This document shows, piece by piece, positions 1-7,290 of a DNA stretch of 15,978 nt. Each line of letters opens with the position of its first letter. Positions within the stretch are counted from its first letter, which is position 1. A program made the position numbers and the translations under genes. The stretch spans positions 1 to 15,978 of the forward strand of contig CAJZGD010000023.1 in the NCBI GenBank assembly GCA_915275065.1, written 5' to 3'. The stretch comes from an uncultured Corynebacterium sp. (GTDB lineage Bacteria; Actinomycetota; Actinomycetes; Mycobacteriales; Mycobacteriaceae). The notes under the pieces are model-generated. The model searched no databases, was not told where the DNA came from, and saw only the letters and a list, made by a program, of their open reading frames with translations.

Positions 1-85
1 GGCTGGTGACTAAGACGAAAACGCCTCAGCTAATGATGCAAACAGCGGATGCCCCGGCGCTATTCCCTCACGGACGTCGAAAAGC

Positions 86-112
86 AAAAAAAGCGAGGCC
101 GCAACCTCGCTT
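86..112 (-). terminator. Intrinsic terminator of the SGNH hydrolase gene
   Basis: A perfect 8-bp inverted repeat (AAGCGAGG at 91-98, CCTCGCTT at 105-112) with a 6-nt loop is followed, on the minus strand, by a run of seven T (plus-strand A tract 86-92). It lies 19 bases past the stop codon of the minus-strand esterase gene, the right place and orientation for a rho-independent terminator. Positions 1-85 hold nothing else that I can support. Confidence 0.85.
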
Positions 113-131
113 ATCGACGCCTAAAGTACGA

Positions 132-980
132 CTACAGGTGCTTAGCCAAAATCTCGGCCACCCCATCATTACCCTTATGCGTCAAATGGGTCGTGATGTT
201 ATACGGGTCGGAAGAATTATCAATAATGCCCGCAATCCACCGCTGATCCTTCGCCGCACACATGTCATGGCCTGCGGTATCCTTCTCCAAATCAATCCAG
301 CCCGTGCCCGTGGCCGCAGCCGACTGACGCTGCCAATCATGGGCCGCATTCAGGGAATTCCGCACCGAAATCGTAGAAATCGGCGGGGCAGGCATATTAT
401 TGAGCTGCACCGGGCAGGCTGTGTTATTGGCGCCCAAAATCGACGGGTAGCCCACAAACGCAATCTTCGCATTCGGGGCAGCAGCCTTAATCCGGCCCAC
501 CTGCGTCTTCATCTCATTGACGAAATTCTCCGTCTGCACCGAATAAATGCCTGGGGCCTTCCACGAATCATTCATGCCAATCTGCAGGAACACATTGGTC
601 GTCCCCGCATTCAACTGCTTGCCCGCCAGCGCCAAATCTACCTCTTTGCTCAACCGCTTATTCGGCTCAATCGGGGCGTAGGCAACCGCGCCCGTGCAGG
701 CGAAATCCTCCACCTTAGCGCCAGAAATCCGGGCCAATGATGCTCCCACTCGACTCTGCCCCTGCGGGCACCTGCCTGCCGGCGTCGGGGCGTTCTTCGT
801 AGCCTTACCCGGACCCTGCATTAGATCCGCAATAACATACGTGGGGTTGGCCATGATCGAATCACCAAACAACACCACATTCCGTTCCTGGGCAGACGCA
901 GCCGGGGTAGCGACCAATCCCCCAATAAGGGCGGTCACAGCCGCGGTAGCAGCAACCGCGAAACGACGAGTTTTAAACAT
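132..980 (-). CDS. Secreted SGNH/GDSL-family hydrolase (esterase/lipase-like)
   Basis: A 282-residue exported protein. Residues 1-30 are a Sec signal peptide (RR-containing n-region, Ala/Val-rich core, cleavage after A-S-A). The mature part begins with the block-I motif F-G-D-S-I (nucleophile Ser41). It has a block-III-like G-M-N-D (Asn137) and a late T-H-L-T-H-K-G segment whose His268 is the likely catalytic His. These are the hallmarks of the SGNH esterase fold common in secreted actinobacterial lipases. Four cysteines (71, 95, 189, 241) could form disulfides, as expected outside the cell. The start is supported by GAGAGG about 8 nt upstream. The substrate cannot be read from sequence; an acyl ester of cell-envelope or host lipid is an inference. 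It is monocistronic, divergent from murI, and has its own terminator. Confidence 0.9.
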   Translation of the reverse strand: MFKTRRFAVAATAAVTALIGGLVATPAASAQERNVVLFGDSIMANPTYVIADLMQGPGKATKNAPTPAGRCPQGQSRVGASLARISGAKVEDFACTGAVAYAPIEPNKRLSKEVDLALAGKQLNAGTTNVFLQIGMNDSWKAPGIYSVQTENFVNEMKTQVGRIKAAAPNAKIAFVGYPSILGANNTACPVQLNNMPAPPISTISVRNSLNAAHDWQRQSAAATGTGWIDLEKDTAGHDMCAAKDQRWIAGIIDNSSDPYNITTHLTHKGNDGVAEILAKHL

Positions 981-1048
981 TTAGGCATCCTCTCATTGGG
1001 GAACATTCAGTAATCTTTGTGGAAGCATGAAGCATCATCAAAGCATTG

Positions 1049-1054
1049 ATTATA
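1049..1054 (-). promoter_or_regulatory. Candidate -10 box (TATAAT) for the SGNH hydrolase gene
   Basis: Read on the minus strand this is a perfect TATAAT, about 70 nt upstream of the esterase start codon. No convincing -35 is visible, which is common in corynebacteria. Just downstream, in the predicted leader, the plus-strand word AAGCAT occurs three times (1023-1028, 1030-1035, 1041-1046), a possible protein-binding cluster. Confidence 0.45.
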
Positions 1055-1151
1055 TATTTCTTGCACTTAAAGAAGTTACAGCTACACCATAATGGGTAAT
1101 ACTATTGGGGAAACCCGCAACCAAAAACTTACCCAAAACACAGGTGACACC

Positions 1152-1958
1152 ATGAAAATAACCAATAATTCCCCAATAGGAATCTTCGACTCCGGCGTGG
1201 GTGGGCTCACCGTCGCCCGCACCATCATGGAGCAACTTCCCGGCGAATCCATCACCTACATTGGGGACACCGCCCACAGCCCCTACGGGCCCCTCCCCAT
1301 CGCCGAGGTCCGCAAACACGCCCTCCGCATCGCCGACGAACTCGTGGAACGCGGCAGCAAAATGCTCGTCATCGCCTGCAACACGGCATCCGCAGCATGT
1401 CTCCGGGACGCGCGCGAACGCTACGACGTGCCAGTCATCGAAGTCATCCACCCGGCCGTTCGCCGCGCCGTCGCCACCACCCGCAACGGCCGCATTGGGG
1501 TTATTGGGACCAGCGGTACCATCAACTCCGGTGCCTACCAAGACCTGTTCTCTGTCAACCCCAATGTGGAAATAACCGCCCAAGCCTGCCCCCGCTTCGT
1601 CGACTTCGTGGAACGCGGCATCACCTCCGGGCGACAAATCCTCGGGGTCGCCCAAGCCTACATCGAACCCCTCCAAACCGCCGGCGTAGACACCCTAGTA
1701 TTGGGATGCACACACTACCCCCTCCTCTCCGGCGTCATCCAGCTCGCCATTGGGGACAACGTGACCCTCGTGTCCTCGGCAGAAGAAACCGCCAAAGACG
1801 TACTCAAGCAGCTTTCCACCACCGACATGCTTGCCGACGAATCCATCACCCCAACCCACCACTTCGAATCCACCGGTGCCCCAGAACTCTTTTCACAGTT
1901 GGCTAAACGATTCTTAGGACCACATGTGACGCACGTCGAAAAGCTAGAACCGATGTAA
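1152..1958 (+). CDS. murI: Glutamate racemase
   Basis: It interconverts L- and D-glutamate, supplying D-Glu for peptidoglycan stem peptides in the cytoplasm. The 268-residue length is normal for the family. Visible signatures from the chosen start are G-I-F-D-S-G-V-G-G near residues 9-18, Y-I-G-D-T-A-H-S-P-Y-G near 36-46, the first catalytic cysteine in A-C-N-T-A-S (Cys76), G-T-S-G-T around 119-123, and the second in L-G-C-T-H-Y-P (Cys186, with His188). I chose the ATG at 1152 because AGGTGA precedes it at RBS distance and the racemase homology starts directly after it. An ATG at 1092 in the same frame would add 20 unlikely residues. It is first in a plus-strand operon with the MBL hydrolase, rph and rdgB. 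Confidence 0.95.
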   Translation: MKITNNSPIGIFDSGVGGLTVARTIMEQLPGESITYIGDTAHSPYGPLPIAEVRKHALRIADELVERGSKMLVIACNTASAACLRDARERYDVPVIEVIHPAVRRAVATTRNGRIGVIGTSGTINSGAYQDLFSVNPNVEITAQACPRFVDFVERGITSGRQILGVAQAYIEPLQTAGVDTLVLGCTHYPLLSGVIQLAIGDNVTLVSSAEETAKDVLKQLSTTDMLADESITPTHHFESTGAPELFSQLAKRFLGPHVTHVEKLEPM

Positions 1959-2019
1959 TCCGCGACCGGAAACCCCATAATCTTTTCCTTATTGGAGAAA
2001 AACATGGGAAAGTAGCAAC

Positions 2020-2784
2020 ATGAAGGTTATCGTTCTAGGAAGCTCAGGCAGCGTTGGCGCCCCAGGAAACCCTGCCTCTGGATACCTCATCCAACCTTCC
2101 AATGGGCAAAGCCTCCTCATGGACATTGGTCCTGGCGTTCTCGCTAAAATGCAAGAATACCAAAACCCCAATGACGCGCACATGCTTTTCAGCCACCTTC
2201 ACCCCGACCACTGTCTCGACTTTCCCTCACTCCTGGTTTGGCGCCGATACCACCCCACCGCCCCGGCGCAACACCGCAACATTTGCATGGGGCCACACCA
2301 CACCCCAATACACCTAGGGCGACTCAGCGCCGACATTCCAGATGAAGTTGATGACATGTCCGACACCTTCGACTTCCACCCCTGGCGCATTCGCCACCCC
2401 CACCCTATTGGAGACTTTACCGTCACCGCCTATCCCACAATCCACCCCATCGAGTCCTATGCCATGCGGGTAATCGCCCCCAATGGCAGAATCATCGCCT
2501 ACTCCGGCGACAGCGCCTATACCACTGAACTCATTGACTGTGCCCGCGATGCCGACATCTTCCTCTGCGAAGCCAATTGGGGAAAGTCCTGTGACAACAA
2601 AGCCCCCAATATGCACATGTGTGGCCAAGACGCCGGAATCATAGCCACCAAAGCCAACGTCAAACACCTTATCCTCGTCCACATCCCACCCTGGGGCGAC
2701 CCCAATGGGGCCATGGAAGGCGCCCGCCAATACTACGACGGCCCCATCTCCCTCAGCTATTCGGGAATGGAAATCCCACTCTAA
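2020..2784 (+). CDS. MBL-fold metallo-hydrolase, Rv1339-like (probable cyclic nucleotide phosphodiesterase)
   Basis: A 254-residue cytoplasmic metallo-beta-lactamase-fold enzyme. The metal ligands are visible: H-L-H-P-D-H (His59, His61, Asp63, His64), His142 in I-H-P, Asp164 in Y-S-G-D-S, and His221 in L-V-H-I-P-P. There is also the H-M-C-G-Q-D-A-G segment near 199-206, which resembles the H-x-x-x-x-x-A-G of RNase Z-like enzymes. It lies between murI and rph, exactly where M. tuberculosis has Rv1339, reported as an atypical class II cAMP phosphodiesterase. The cAMP role is inferred from that match. The gene begins 61 nt after murI; a GGGAAAG precedes the ATG. An ATG at 2003 in the leader runs straight into TAG. 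Confidence 0.85.
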   Translation: MKVIVLGSSGSVGAPGNPASGYLIQPSNGQSLLMDIGPGVLAKMQEYQNPNDAHMLFSHLHPDHCLDFPSLLVWRRYHPTAPAQHRNICMGPHHTPIHLGRLSADIPDEVDDMSDTFDFHPWRIRHPHPIGDFTVTAYPTIHPIESYAMRVIAPNGRIIAYSGDSAYTTELIDCARDADIFLCEANWGKSCDNKAPNMHMCGQDAGIIATKANVKHLILVHIPPWGDPNGAMEGARQYYDGPISLSYSGMEIPL

Positions 2785-2832
2785 ACACGACGCAACCACA
2801 AACCCTCACTTCCCCAATGTAGGCTCAACCCC

Positions 2833-3561
2833 ATGACTTCATTCACTCGCGCCGACGGCCGTGCCCCAGACCAACTCCGACCCATCCGCATCACCCGCGG
2901 ATTCACCACCAACCCTGCGGGATCCGTACTCATCGAATACGGCAATACCCGAGTCATGTGCACCGCCAGCGCCGAGCAAGGCGTCCCCCGCTTCAAAAAA
3001 GACTCCGGTGAAGGCTGGCTCACCGCCGAATACGCCATGCTGCCGGCAGCCACCCATGAACGCATGCCCCGCGAATCCATGCGCGGCAAGGTCAAGGGCC
3101 GCACCCACGAAATCTCCCGCCTCGTTGGGCGATCCCTCCGCGCCGCCATTGACCTGACCCTATTGGGGGAAAATACGATCAACATTGACTGTGATGTGCT
3201 GCAAGCCGACGGCGGCACCCGCACCGCCAGCATCACCGGCGCCTACATTGCACTTGCCGACGCCATTGCCTACCTCACAGCCCAAGGCGTTGTCCCCGGA
3301 AACCCACTCCTCCCTCCAATAGCGGCGGTATCTGTTGGCATTATCGACGGCCACGTGTGCCTCGACCTTCCCTACGAAGAAGACTCCCGTGCCGATGTTG
3401 ACCTCAATGTCATCATGACCCAGGGAGGAAAATTCGTCGAAATCCAAGGTACTGCCGAACACAATACCTTCAGCCGGGAAGAATTGAACGCAATGCTTGA
3501 CTATGCGGAAAAGGGCTGCAAAGAACTCATCGAAGCCCAACTCGCCTCATTGGGGAAATAG
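2833..3561 (+). CDS. rph: Ribonuclease PH
   Basis: A phosphorolytic 3'-5' exoribonuclease that trims nucleotides from tRNA precursors, normally as a hexameric ring. The 242-residue length matches the family. The N-terminus carries R-x-D-G-R and Q-L-R-P-I. The core has G-N-T-R-V-M-C-T-A, then a phosphate- and RNA-binding stretch rich in Arg (H-E-R-M-P-R-E-S-M-R-G-K), D-C-D-V-L-Q-A-D-G-G-T-R-T-A-S, and near the C-terminus G-T-A-E-H-N-T-F-S-R-E-E-L. All are diagnostic. The ribosome-binding site is weak (TAGG). It is only 5 nt upstream of rdgB, so co-transcription is near certain. The same rph-rdgB pair occurs in many actinobacteria. Confidence 0.95.
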   Translation: MTSFTRADGRAPDQLRPIRITRGFTTNPAGSVLIEYGNTRVMCTASAEQGVPRFKKDSGEGWLTAEYAMLPAATHERMPRESMRGKVKGRTHEISRLVGRSLRAAIDLTLLGENTINIDCDVLQADGGTRTASITGAYIALADAIAYLTAQGVVPGNPLLPPIAAVSVGIIDGHVCLDLPYEEDSRADVDLNVIMTQGGKFVEIQGTAEHNTFSREELNAMLDYAEKGCKELIEAQLASLGK

Positions 3562-3566
3562 GCATA

Positions 3567-4190
3567 ATGAAAATTCTCCTCGCCTCCAATAACCCCAAAA
3601 AAGCCCACGAATTGCGCACCATACTTGCCAATAGCGGCATAGAAATCCTCACGCTTGCCGACGTCCCCCACTACGACGAACCCATTGAGGATGGCCGCAC
3701 CTTCGCCGATAACGCCCTTATCAAGGCTCGCGCCGGGGCGCAACACACCGGATTGGTGACCATTGCCGACGACTCTGGTTTCACGGTGGAAGAACTCAAT
3801 GGGTGCCCAGGCGTGCTCTCGGCGCGCTGGTCCGGGCAGCATGGCGACGACCAAGCCAATAACCTTCTCCTATTGAAACAGATGGCGCACGTGCCGGAGG
3901 AACGTCGACAAGCGGCATTCGTGAGCGTGTGCGCACTTGTAGTCCCCAATGGGGAGGAGCATGTGGTGACCGGGCAATGGGATGGGTGGATGCTTACCGA
4001 ACCCCGAGGTGACAACGGTTTTGGCTACGATCCACTCTTTTTACCCAATGAAGAATTCCCCAATGGGCGGAGTAGCGCACAGCTGAGCCCCGCGGAGAAG
4101 AATGCGCTCAGCCACCGCGGTAAAGCATTGGCACAACTTGTGCCTATTGTTACTCAACTGTCGCAATTGTCGGAGGCGAATTCGGACTAG
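3567..4190 (+). CDS. rdgB: RdgB/HAM1-family XTP/dITP (non-canonical purine NTP) pyrophosphatase
   Basis: It hydrolyses dITP, XTP and related deaminated purine nucleotides to the monophosphate plus pyrophosphate, keeping them out of DNA and RNA. The 207-residue length is typical. Motifs are S-N-N-P-K-K (residues 8-12, substrate binding), T-F-x-x-N-A-x-x-K-A near 45-54, A-D-D-S-G with catalytic Asp69, P-G-V-x-S-A-R near 81-87, G-F-G-Y-D-P-L-F near 151-158 and S-H-R-G-K-A near 182-187. It is the last gene of the murI-MBL-rph-rdgB operon. Its last 41 bases overlap the end of the convergent HNH gene, and no terminator is visible between them, so the two transcripts must run into each other. Confidence 0.95.
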   Translation: MKILLASNNPKKAHELRTILANSGIEILTLADVPHYDEPIEDGRTFADNALIKARAGAQHTGLVTIADDSGFTVEELNGCPGVLSARWSGQHGDDQANNLLLLKQMAHVPEERRQAAFVSVCALVVPNGEEHVVTGQWDGWMLTEPRGDNGFGYDPLFLPNEEFPNGRSSAQLSPAEKNALSHRGKALAQLVPIVTQLSQLSEANSD

Positions 4191-5388
4191 CCACCCCCGA
4201 ATATTCATCCACCCGGTCGAAAAACGCCCGCGATTGTTCAAACGCCCCATACCGGGTCGGCGGCGCTTTGGTAAACCGCAATGGCTCATCCGGCCACCGT
4301 CGCCTTCCAATACGGCTCGTTACCGAATCCTTCTCAATCCGGCCATTGCACGGCTTTGTGGGGTCGTCATCGTTCTCCTTGTTATGCCGCATACACAACG
4401 GCACCATATTGGGGATTTCCGTCGGCCCACCCGCCGCAAACGCCTGAATATGATGAATCTGGCAATACCGCGCCGCAATCCGACAATCCGGGTGCGCGCA
4501 CGTCGGATACGCGGCCGTGAGCACCAGCCGTTGCGCATCATCGGCGAACCGCCGCACCTCAATGGGCTCCGAAAACTCGACTCCACCAGCAAAATTACGA
4601 TACGGCACCGTCACCCACCCAAACGGTTCCAGCATCCGATCCGCATAGCCGCGCAAATCCACCACCGTACCGTCCGTGGTCAGGTATTTTCCATCCCGTT
4701 TCTCCAATAGCCATGGGTGGCAGATCACCACAAACGGCCGATATTTAAACCCCAGCGGGTTATCCTCCCCGTTTTCGCCTTCGCTTTGCGACGCCTCCCG
4801 CTCGCCGTACGTAATAACCCGCCGCGTAATAATGGTGGCCTTGGCCTCCGCAATGGAACAAGCATGCCCCTGATGAAACATGGCCTTGGCCTCATCATCA
4901 ATAAGACTATTCATCCGGGCCAACACTTCCGCAGGGGCCTTAATATTGAGATACCCCTTACCATCACAATCAACAGTACGGCTAAACCTGGCCCAATCAC
5001 TGCGGGGCTTATCCGCGCGCTGCCGATTCAACGCCCCCACCACTTCTTTCAGATGCTCCTCCAGCTCATTGAGGGAATCCGCACCAGCCCGAGCAATTAT
5101 ATCGGCAAACAACCCCTCCCGATCCGCCTGACTATTGGAGAGTTTTCGCCAATACTTCCCAATGGTAAAAATGGTGTCGAGCGACAACCGGGCAGTTCGC
5201 ATAGCGGCCAACTGGTCGGCGTCGAAAAGCTCGGCATTGCGCAACAACCGGGTAGCGGTAAGATGCGACGTCCCCAATAGGCGGGCAAGATCTTCGGGCT
5301 TGGGACGCGATGCCTGCAACTCCACCAGCAGTCCCGCAGCATCATGCAGAACCCTGGCAAGCAAATCAAGCACCGGCGTCGTTGTCAT
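4150..5388 (-). CDS. DUF222 / HNH-endonuclease domain protein (13E12 repeat family)
   Basis: A 412-residue protein with an alpha-helical N-terminal DUF222-type region (about residues 1-285) and a C-terminal HNH nuclease module. The HNH core is readable: zinc-type cysteines 297, 302, 309 and 332, the I-H-H-I strand (His312/His313), the G-G-P-T-E-I-P-N loop (Asn327) and L-C-x-x-H-N (His335, Asn336). All expected catalytic positions are present, so it may be active. This family is multicopy in corynebacteria and mycobacteria and behaves as a mobile-like repeat gene; its biological role is not settled. Here it separates rdgB from the DUF3817 gene, which are neighbours in M. tuberculosis. The start has almost no RBS; a TAAAAT box ends 7 nt before the ATG, compatible with leaderless transcription. 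Confidence 0.88.
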   Translation of the reverse strand: MTTTPVLDLLARVLHDAAGLLVELQASRPKPEDLARLLGTSHLTATRLLRNAELFDADQLAAMRTARLSLDTIFTIGKYWRKLSNSQADREGLFADIIARAGADSLNELEEHLKEVVGALNRQRADKPRSDWARFSRTVDCDGKGYLNIKAPAEVLARMNSLIDDEAKAMFHQGHACSIAEAKATIITRRVITYGEREASQSEGENGEDNPLGFKYRPFVVICHPWLLEKRDGKYLTTDGTVVDLRGYADRMLEPFGWVTVPYRNFAGGVEFSEPIEVRRFADDAQRLVLTAAYPTCAHPDCRIAARYCQIHHIQAFAAGGPTEIPNMVPLCMRHNKENDDDPTKPCNGRIEKDSVTSRIGRRRWPDEPLRFTKAPPTRYGAFEQSRAFFDRVDEYSGVASPNSPPTIATVE

Positions 5389-5470
5389 AACCCATATTTT
5401 AGGCCCACTACCAGCGATTTTGGCCTTCCAGGGAACTTTCTCACATTTTTGCTTTTACCCTGTCCAAAAT

Positions 5471-5821
5471 TTACGGCTGATCCAATTGGAACTTTTCCGT
5501 CACTTCCTGCCGACGCCACCGCTCCACAAAAAACGACAAGAACGGAATACAACCAGCCAACGCCGTCACCACCCACCGCAGCGGGGGCCACAACGCCTTC
5601 GTCCCCAAATTCAACGTCGCCAATAGGTACAGAATATAAAACAGGCCATGAACCTGCCCAATATAATGCGCCCAACTAGGAATCGACATCCCCAATAGGT
5701 ATTGGGCAATCATGCGGGTCGTCAAAATCAGCAACCACACACCAGTAACCCACGCGGCAATGGAAAACCACCGCAACGCGGTCCGCACCCGCTTTTTCCG
5801 ATCAGGGTGAATAGTGCTCAT
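5471..5821 (-). CDS. DUF3817 small integral membrane protein (Rv1342c-like)
   Basis: A 116-residue protein with three predicted membrane helices (about 17-38, 52-72 and 80-98). It has the DUF3817 signatures Y-I-G-Q-V-H-G-x-x-Y near 53-62 and I-P-F-L-S-F-F-V-E-R-W near 92-102, and short charged tails. Its molecular function is unknown. Its start overlaps the stop of the upstream gene by ATGA (5818-5821), so translation is coupled. The pairing with an LprD-like protein downstream of rdgB is the same as in M. tuberculosis Rv1342c-Rv1343c, supporting orthology. The 82 nt to the next gene (HNH) show no T-run terminator. Confidence 0.85.
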   Translation of the reverse strand: MSTIHPDRKKRVRTALRWFSIAAWVTGVWLLILTTRMIAQYLLGMSIPSWAHYIGQVHGLFYILYLLATLNLGTKALWPPLRWVVTALAGCIPFLSFFVERWRRQEVTEKFQLDQP

Positions 5822-6273
5822 TGGGAATCTCCTTTACGACGGCGAGGTTGATTGAGCCGATTAAACTCCTCCACAGACAACTGTTCCCGCTGCGGAAGAA
5901 AAGACTCGTCGATAAACTGCGGCGACGCCCCCGTCGCCCCCTGAGCTCCCCGCGATGTCGGCGGCACCTGCGGCGTGGTGGAATCACCAGAACCATTATC
6001 TTTCTGCTGCTCCACCTCAAACGCAAGTTTCTCCGACTCGTACGCCAAAATCTTGCGATACGCAAACACAAAAAACAACCCAAAAAACGGCCATTGGAAG
6101 GCATAACCCAAATTCTGAAACGTCCCCGAACCTGACTGGAATCTAGTCCACTGCCACCATGCCAATGCCCAAGTGCACACAACGAGAACGGCGAGGAACA
6201 TAATATGCCACGCCTTCACCCGAACTTTTTTCACCGGTCGCAGCTCAGTAGGATCATCATTGGCGGAACTCAC
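5818..6273 (-). CDS. Conserved actinobacterial two-TM protein, LprD/Rv1343c-like, function unknown
   Basis: A 151-residue protein from the GTG at 6273. A short charged head is followed by two membrane segments (about 21-41 and 54-72) joined by W-Q-W-T-R-F-Q-S-G-S-G-T-F-Q-N and a W-P-F-F-G-L-F-F-x-x-A-Y-R-K end. A cytoplasmic Gln/Pro/Ser-rich and basic tail completes it. The W-Q-x-x-R ... W-P-x-F-G ... Y-R-K pattern is familiar from actinobacterial membrane proteins beside DUF3817 genes. The frame stays open up to an ATG at 6366, but that would abut the tRNA 5' end and span its promoter. The GTG precedes a conserved-looking segment and lies 8 nt after a TATCCT box, so a leaderless start is possible. 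The stop overlaps the next start by ATGA. The start choice is the main doubt. Confidence 0.7.
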   Translation of the reverse strand: MSSANDDPTELRPVKKVRVKAWHIMFLAVLVVCTWALAWWQWTRFQSGSGTFQNLGYAFQWPFFGLFFVFAYRKILAYESEKLAFEVEQQKDNGSGDSTTPQVPPTSRGAQGATGASPQFIDESFLPQREQLSVEEFNRLNQPRRRKGDSQ

Positions 6274-6325
6274 AAATATAGAGGATACCCCTTTTCCAGG
6301 GGAATAAAACTCTCCAATAGGGGAT

Positions 6326-6355
6326 TTGGGTTTCTGGCGGTAAGAACGGTAGAGT
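6326..6355 (+). promoter_or_regulatory. Candidate promoter of tRNA-Leu
   Basis: TTGGGT at 6326-6331 and TAGAGT at 6350-6355 are separated by 18 nt. Transcription would start near 6362, just before the tRNA 5' end at 6367. The boxes are imperfect, but spacing and position fit a stable-RNA promoter. It lies between the divergent LprD-like gene and the tRNA. Confidence 0.4.
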
Positions 6356-6366
6356 GCTAAGGACAA

Positions 6367-6450
<84 letters not shown>

Positions 6451-6470
6451 CGAAGGATATCGGAAATGAG

Positions 6471-6496
6471 AACCAGGTTTTCGGACCTGGTTTTTT
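6471..6496 (+). terminator. Intrinsic terminator after tRNA-Leu
   Basis: The perfect 8-bp stem AACCAGGT (6471-6478) / ACCTGGTT (6485-6492) with loop TTTCGG is followed by more T residues to 6496. It lies 20 nt after the tRNA. The GC-rich stretch from 6497 to 6642 holds no gene that I can support; it contains a 13-nt palindrome centred at 6553 and an 8-bp inverted pair GCGGCAGC (6523-6530) / GCTGCCGC (6623-6630). Confidence 0.9.
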
Positions 6497-6642
6497 CCTA
6501 TTGGGGAAATTCAGTTGTCACTGCGGCAGCCAGTCGCGCTGTTTGCGGTGGGTCCCACCTGCCAGTTGCCCACGCCGGCGCCGCGTCGCGCCCTGCCTAC
6601 CCGCCCTGCGCCGGTCTCGCCAGCTGCCGCCCCAGCGAACCC

Positions 6643-7290
6643 CTATTCCACCACGCCATTTCTAAACGCCCAGATCACCAGTTGCACGCGATTATGTGTT
6701 CCCGTCTTTGCCATGGCGGACGACAGGTGAGTCTTCACCGTGGACGGCTCTAAAAACAGGGTCGCGGCAATCTCGTTATTACTCATCCCCTGACATAATT
6801 GTGCAACACAGTCTAATTCCCGCGGGGTGAGCACCTCGGAGCTGGAGGTGAAAATGCTTTTTCTGCGGGTGAATTCGGCGATGACGCGCCGGGTGAGGCT
6901 GGCGTCGACAAGCCCCTCGCCGAGGGCAGCCCGCCGCACGCCCTCAACCAGGTCCGTCATGGAGCTGTCTTTGAGGAGAATGCCGCACGCGCCAGCCTCC
7001 AATGCCCCGAACACGTATTCGTCCATGTCAAACGTGGTGATGACAATGACGGCGGGCGCGGGGTCGAGTTGTTGGATGCGCCGGGTGGCCTCTAGGCCAT
7101 CACCACCGGGCATGCGAATGTCCATGCACACCACATCGGGTTGGAGGCGTTGCGCCGCGGTGAGGGCCTCTTCGCCGGTGCTGGCTTCCCCAATAACCTC
7201 GATGTCGCCGGAGGCTTGGAGGATTGTGGCCAGTCCGGCGCGGATGAGTGCTTCGTCGTCGGCGATGACTACCCGAATTAGGTTTTCCAT
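6643..7290 (-). CDS. NarL/FixJ-family response regulator with LuxR-type DNA-binding domain
   Basis: A 215-residue transcription factor. The receiver domain (about 1-120) has the acidic pair Asp11/Asp12, phospho-acceptor Asp57 in M-D-I-R-M-P, T-T near 85-86 and Lys107 in L-L-K-D. The LuxR-type helix-turn-helix follows (about 145-210; L-T-P-R-E near its start, N-N-E-I-A and T-V-K-T-H recognition helix). The ATG at 7290 is chosen because GGAAAG precedes it and homology starts immediately; an ATG at 7308 adds six residues. The start lies inside the 3' end of the kinase gene (13-nt overlap), so the two form a translationally coupled pair. It is the last gene of the ABC-kinase-regulator operon and probably controls that operon. 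Confidence 0.93.
   Translation of the reverse strand: MENLIRVVIADDEALIRAGLATILQASGDIEVIGEASTGEEALTAAQRLQPDVVCMDIRMPGGDGLEATRRIQQLDPAPAVIVITTFDMDEYVFGALEAGACGILLKDSSMTDLVEGVRRAALGEGLVDASLTRRVIAEFTRRKSIFTSSSEVLTPRELDCVAQLCQGMSNNEIAATLFLEPSTVKTHLSSAMAKTGTHNRVQLVIWAFRNGVVE

Noticed and set aside
6..740. Long open frame on the plus strand (244 codons) antisense to the esterase
   Set aside because: It mirrors the minus-strand SGNH gene, is extremely Arg-rich and has no domain signal; it is a high-GC antisense shadow.
1092..1151. Upstream ATG for murI
   Set aside because: The 20 added residues are not racemase-like, and the ATG at 1152 has the better RBS.
4102..4710. Plus-strand frame of 202 codons inside the HNH gene
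   Set aside because: The HNH reading on the minus strand has clear motifs; this frame is Arg/Pro/His-rich shadow sequence.
6274..6366. N-terminal extension of the LprD-like gene to the ATG at 6366
   Set aside because: It would begin next to the tRNA 5' end, lie over the tRNA promoter, and adds a segment with no conserved look.
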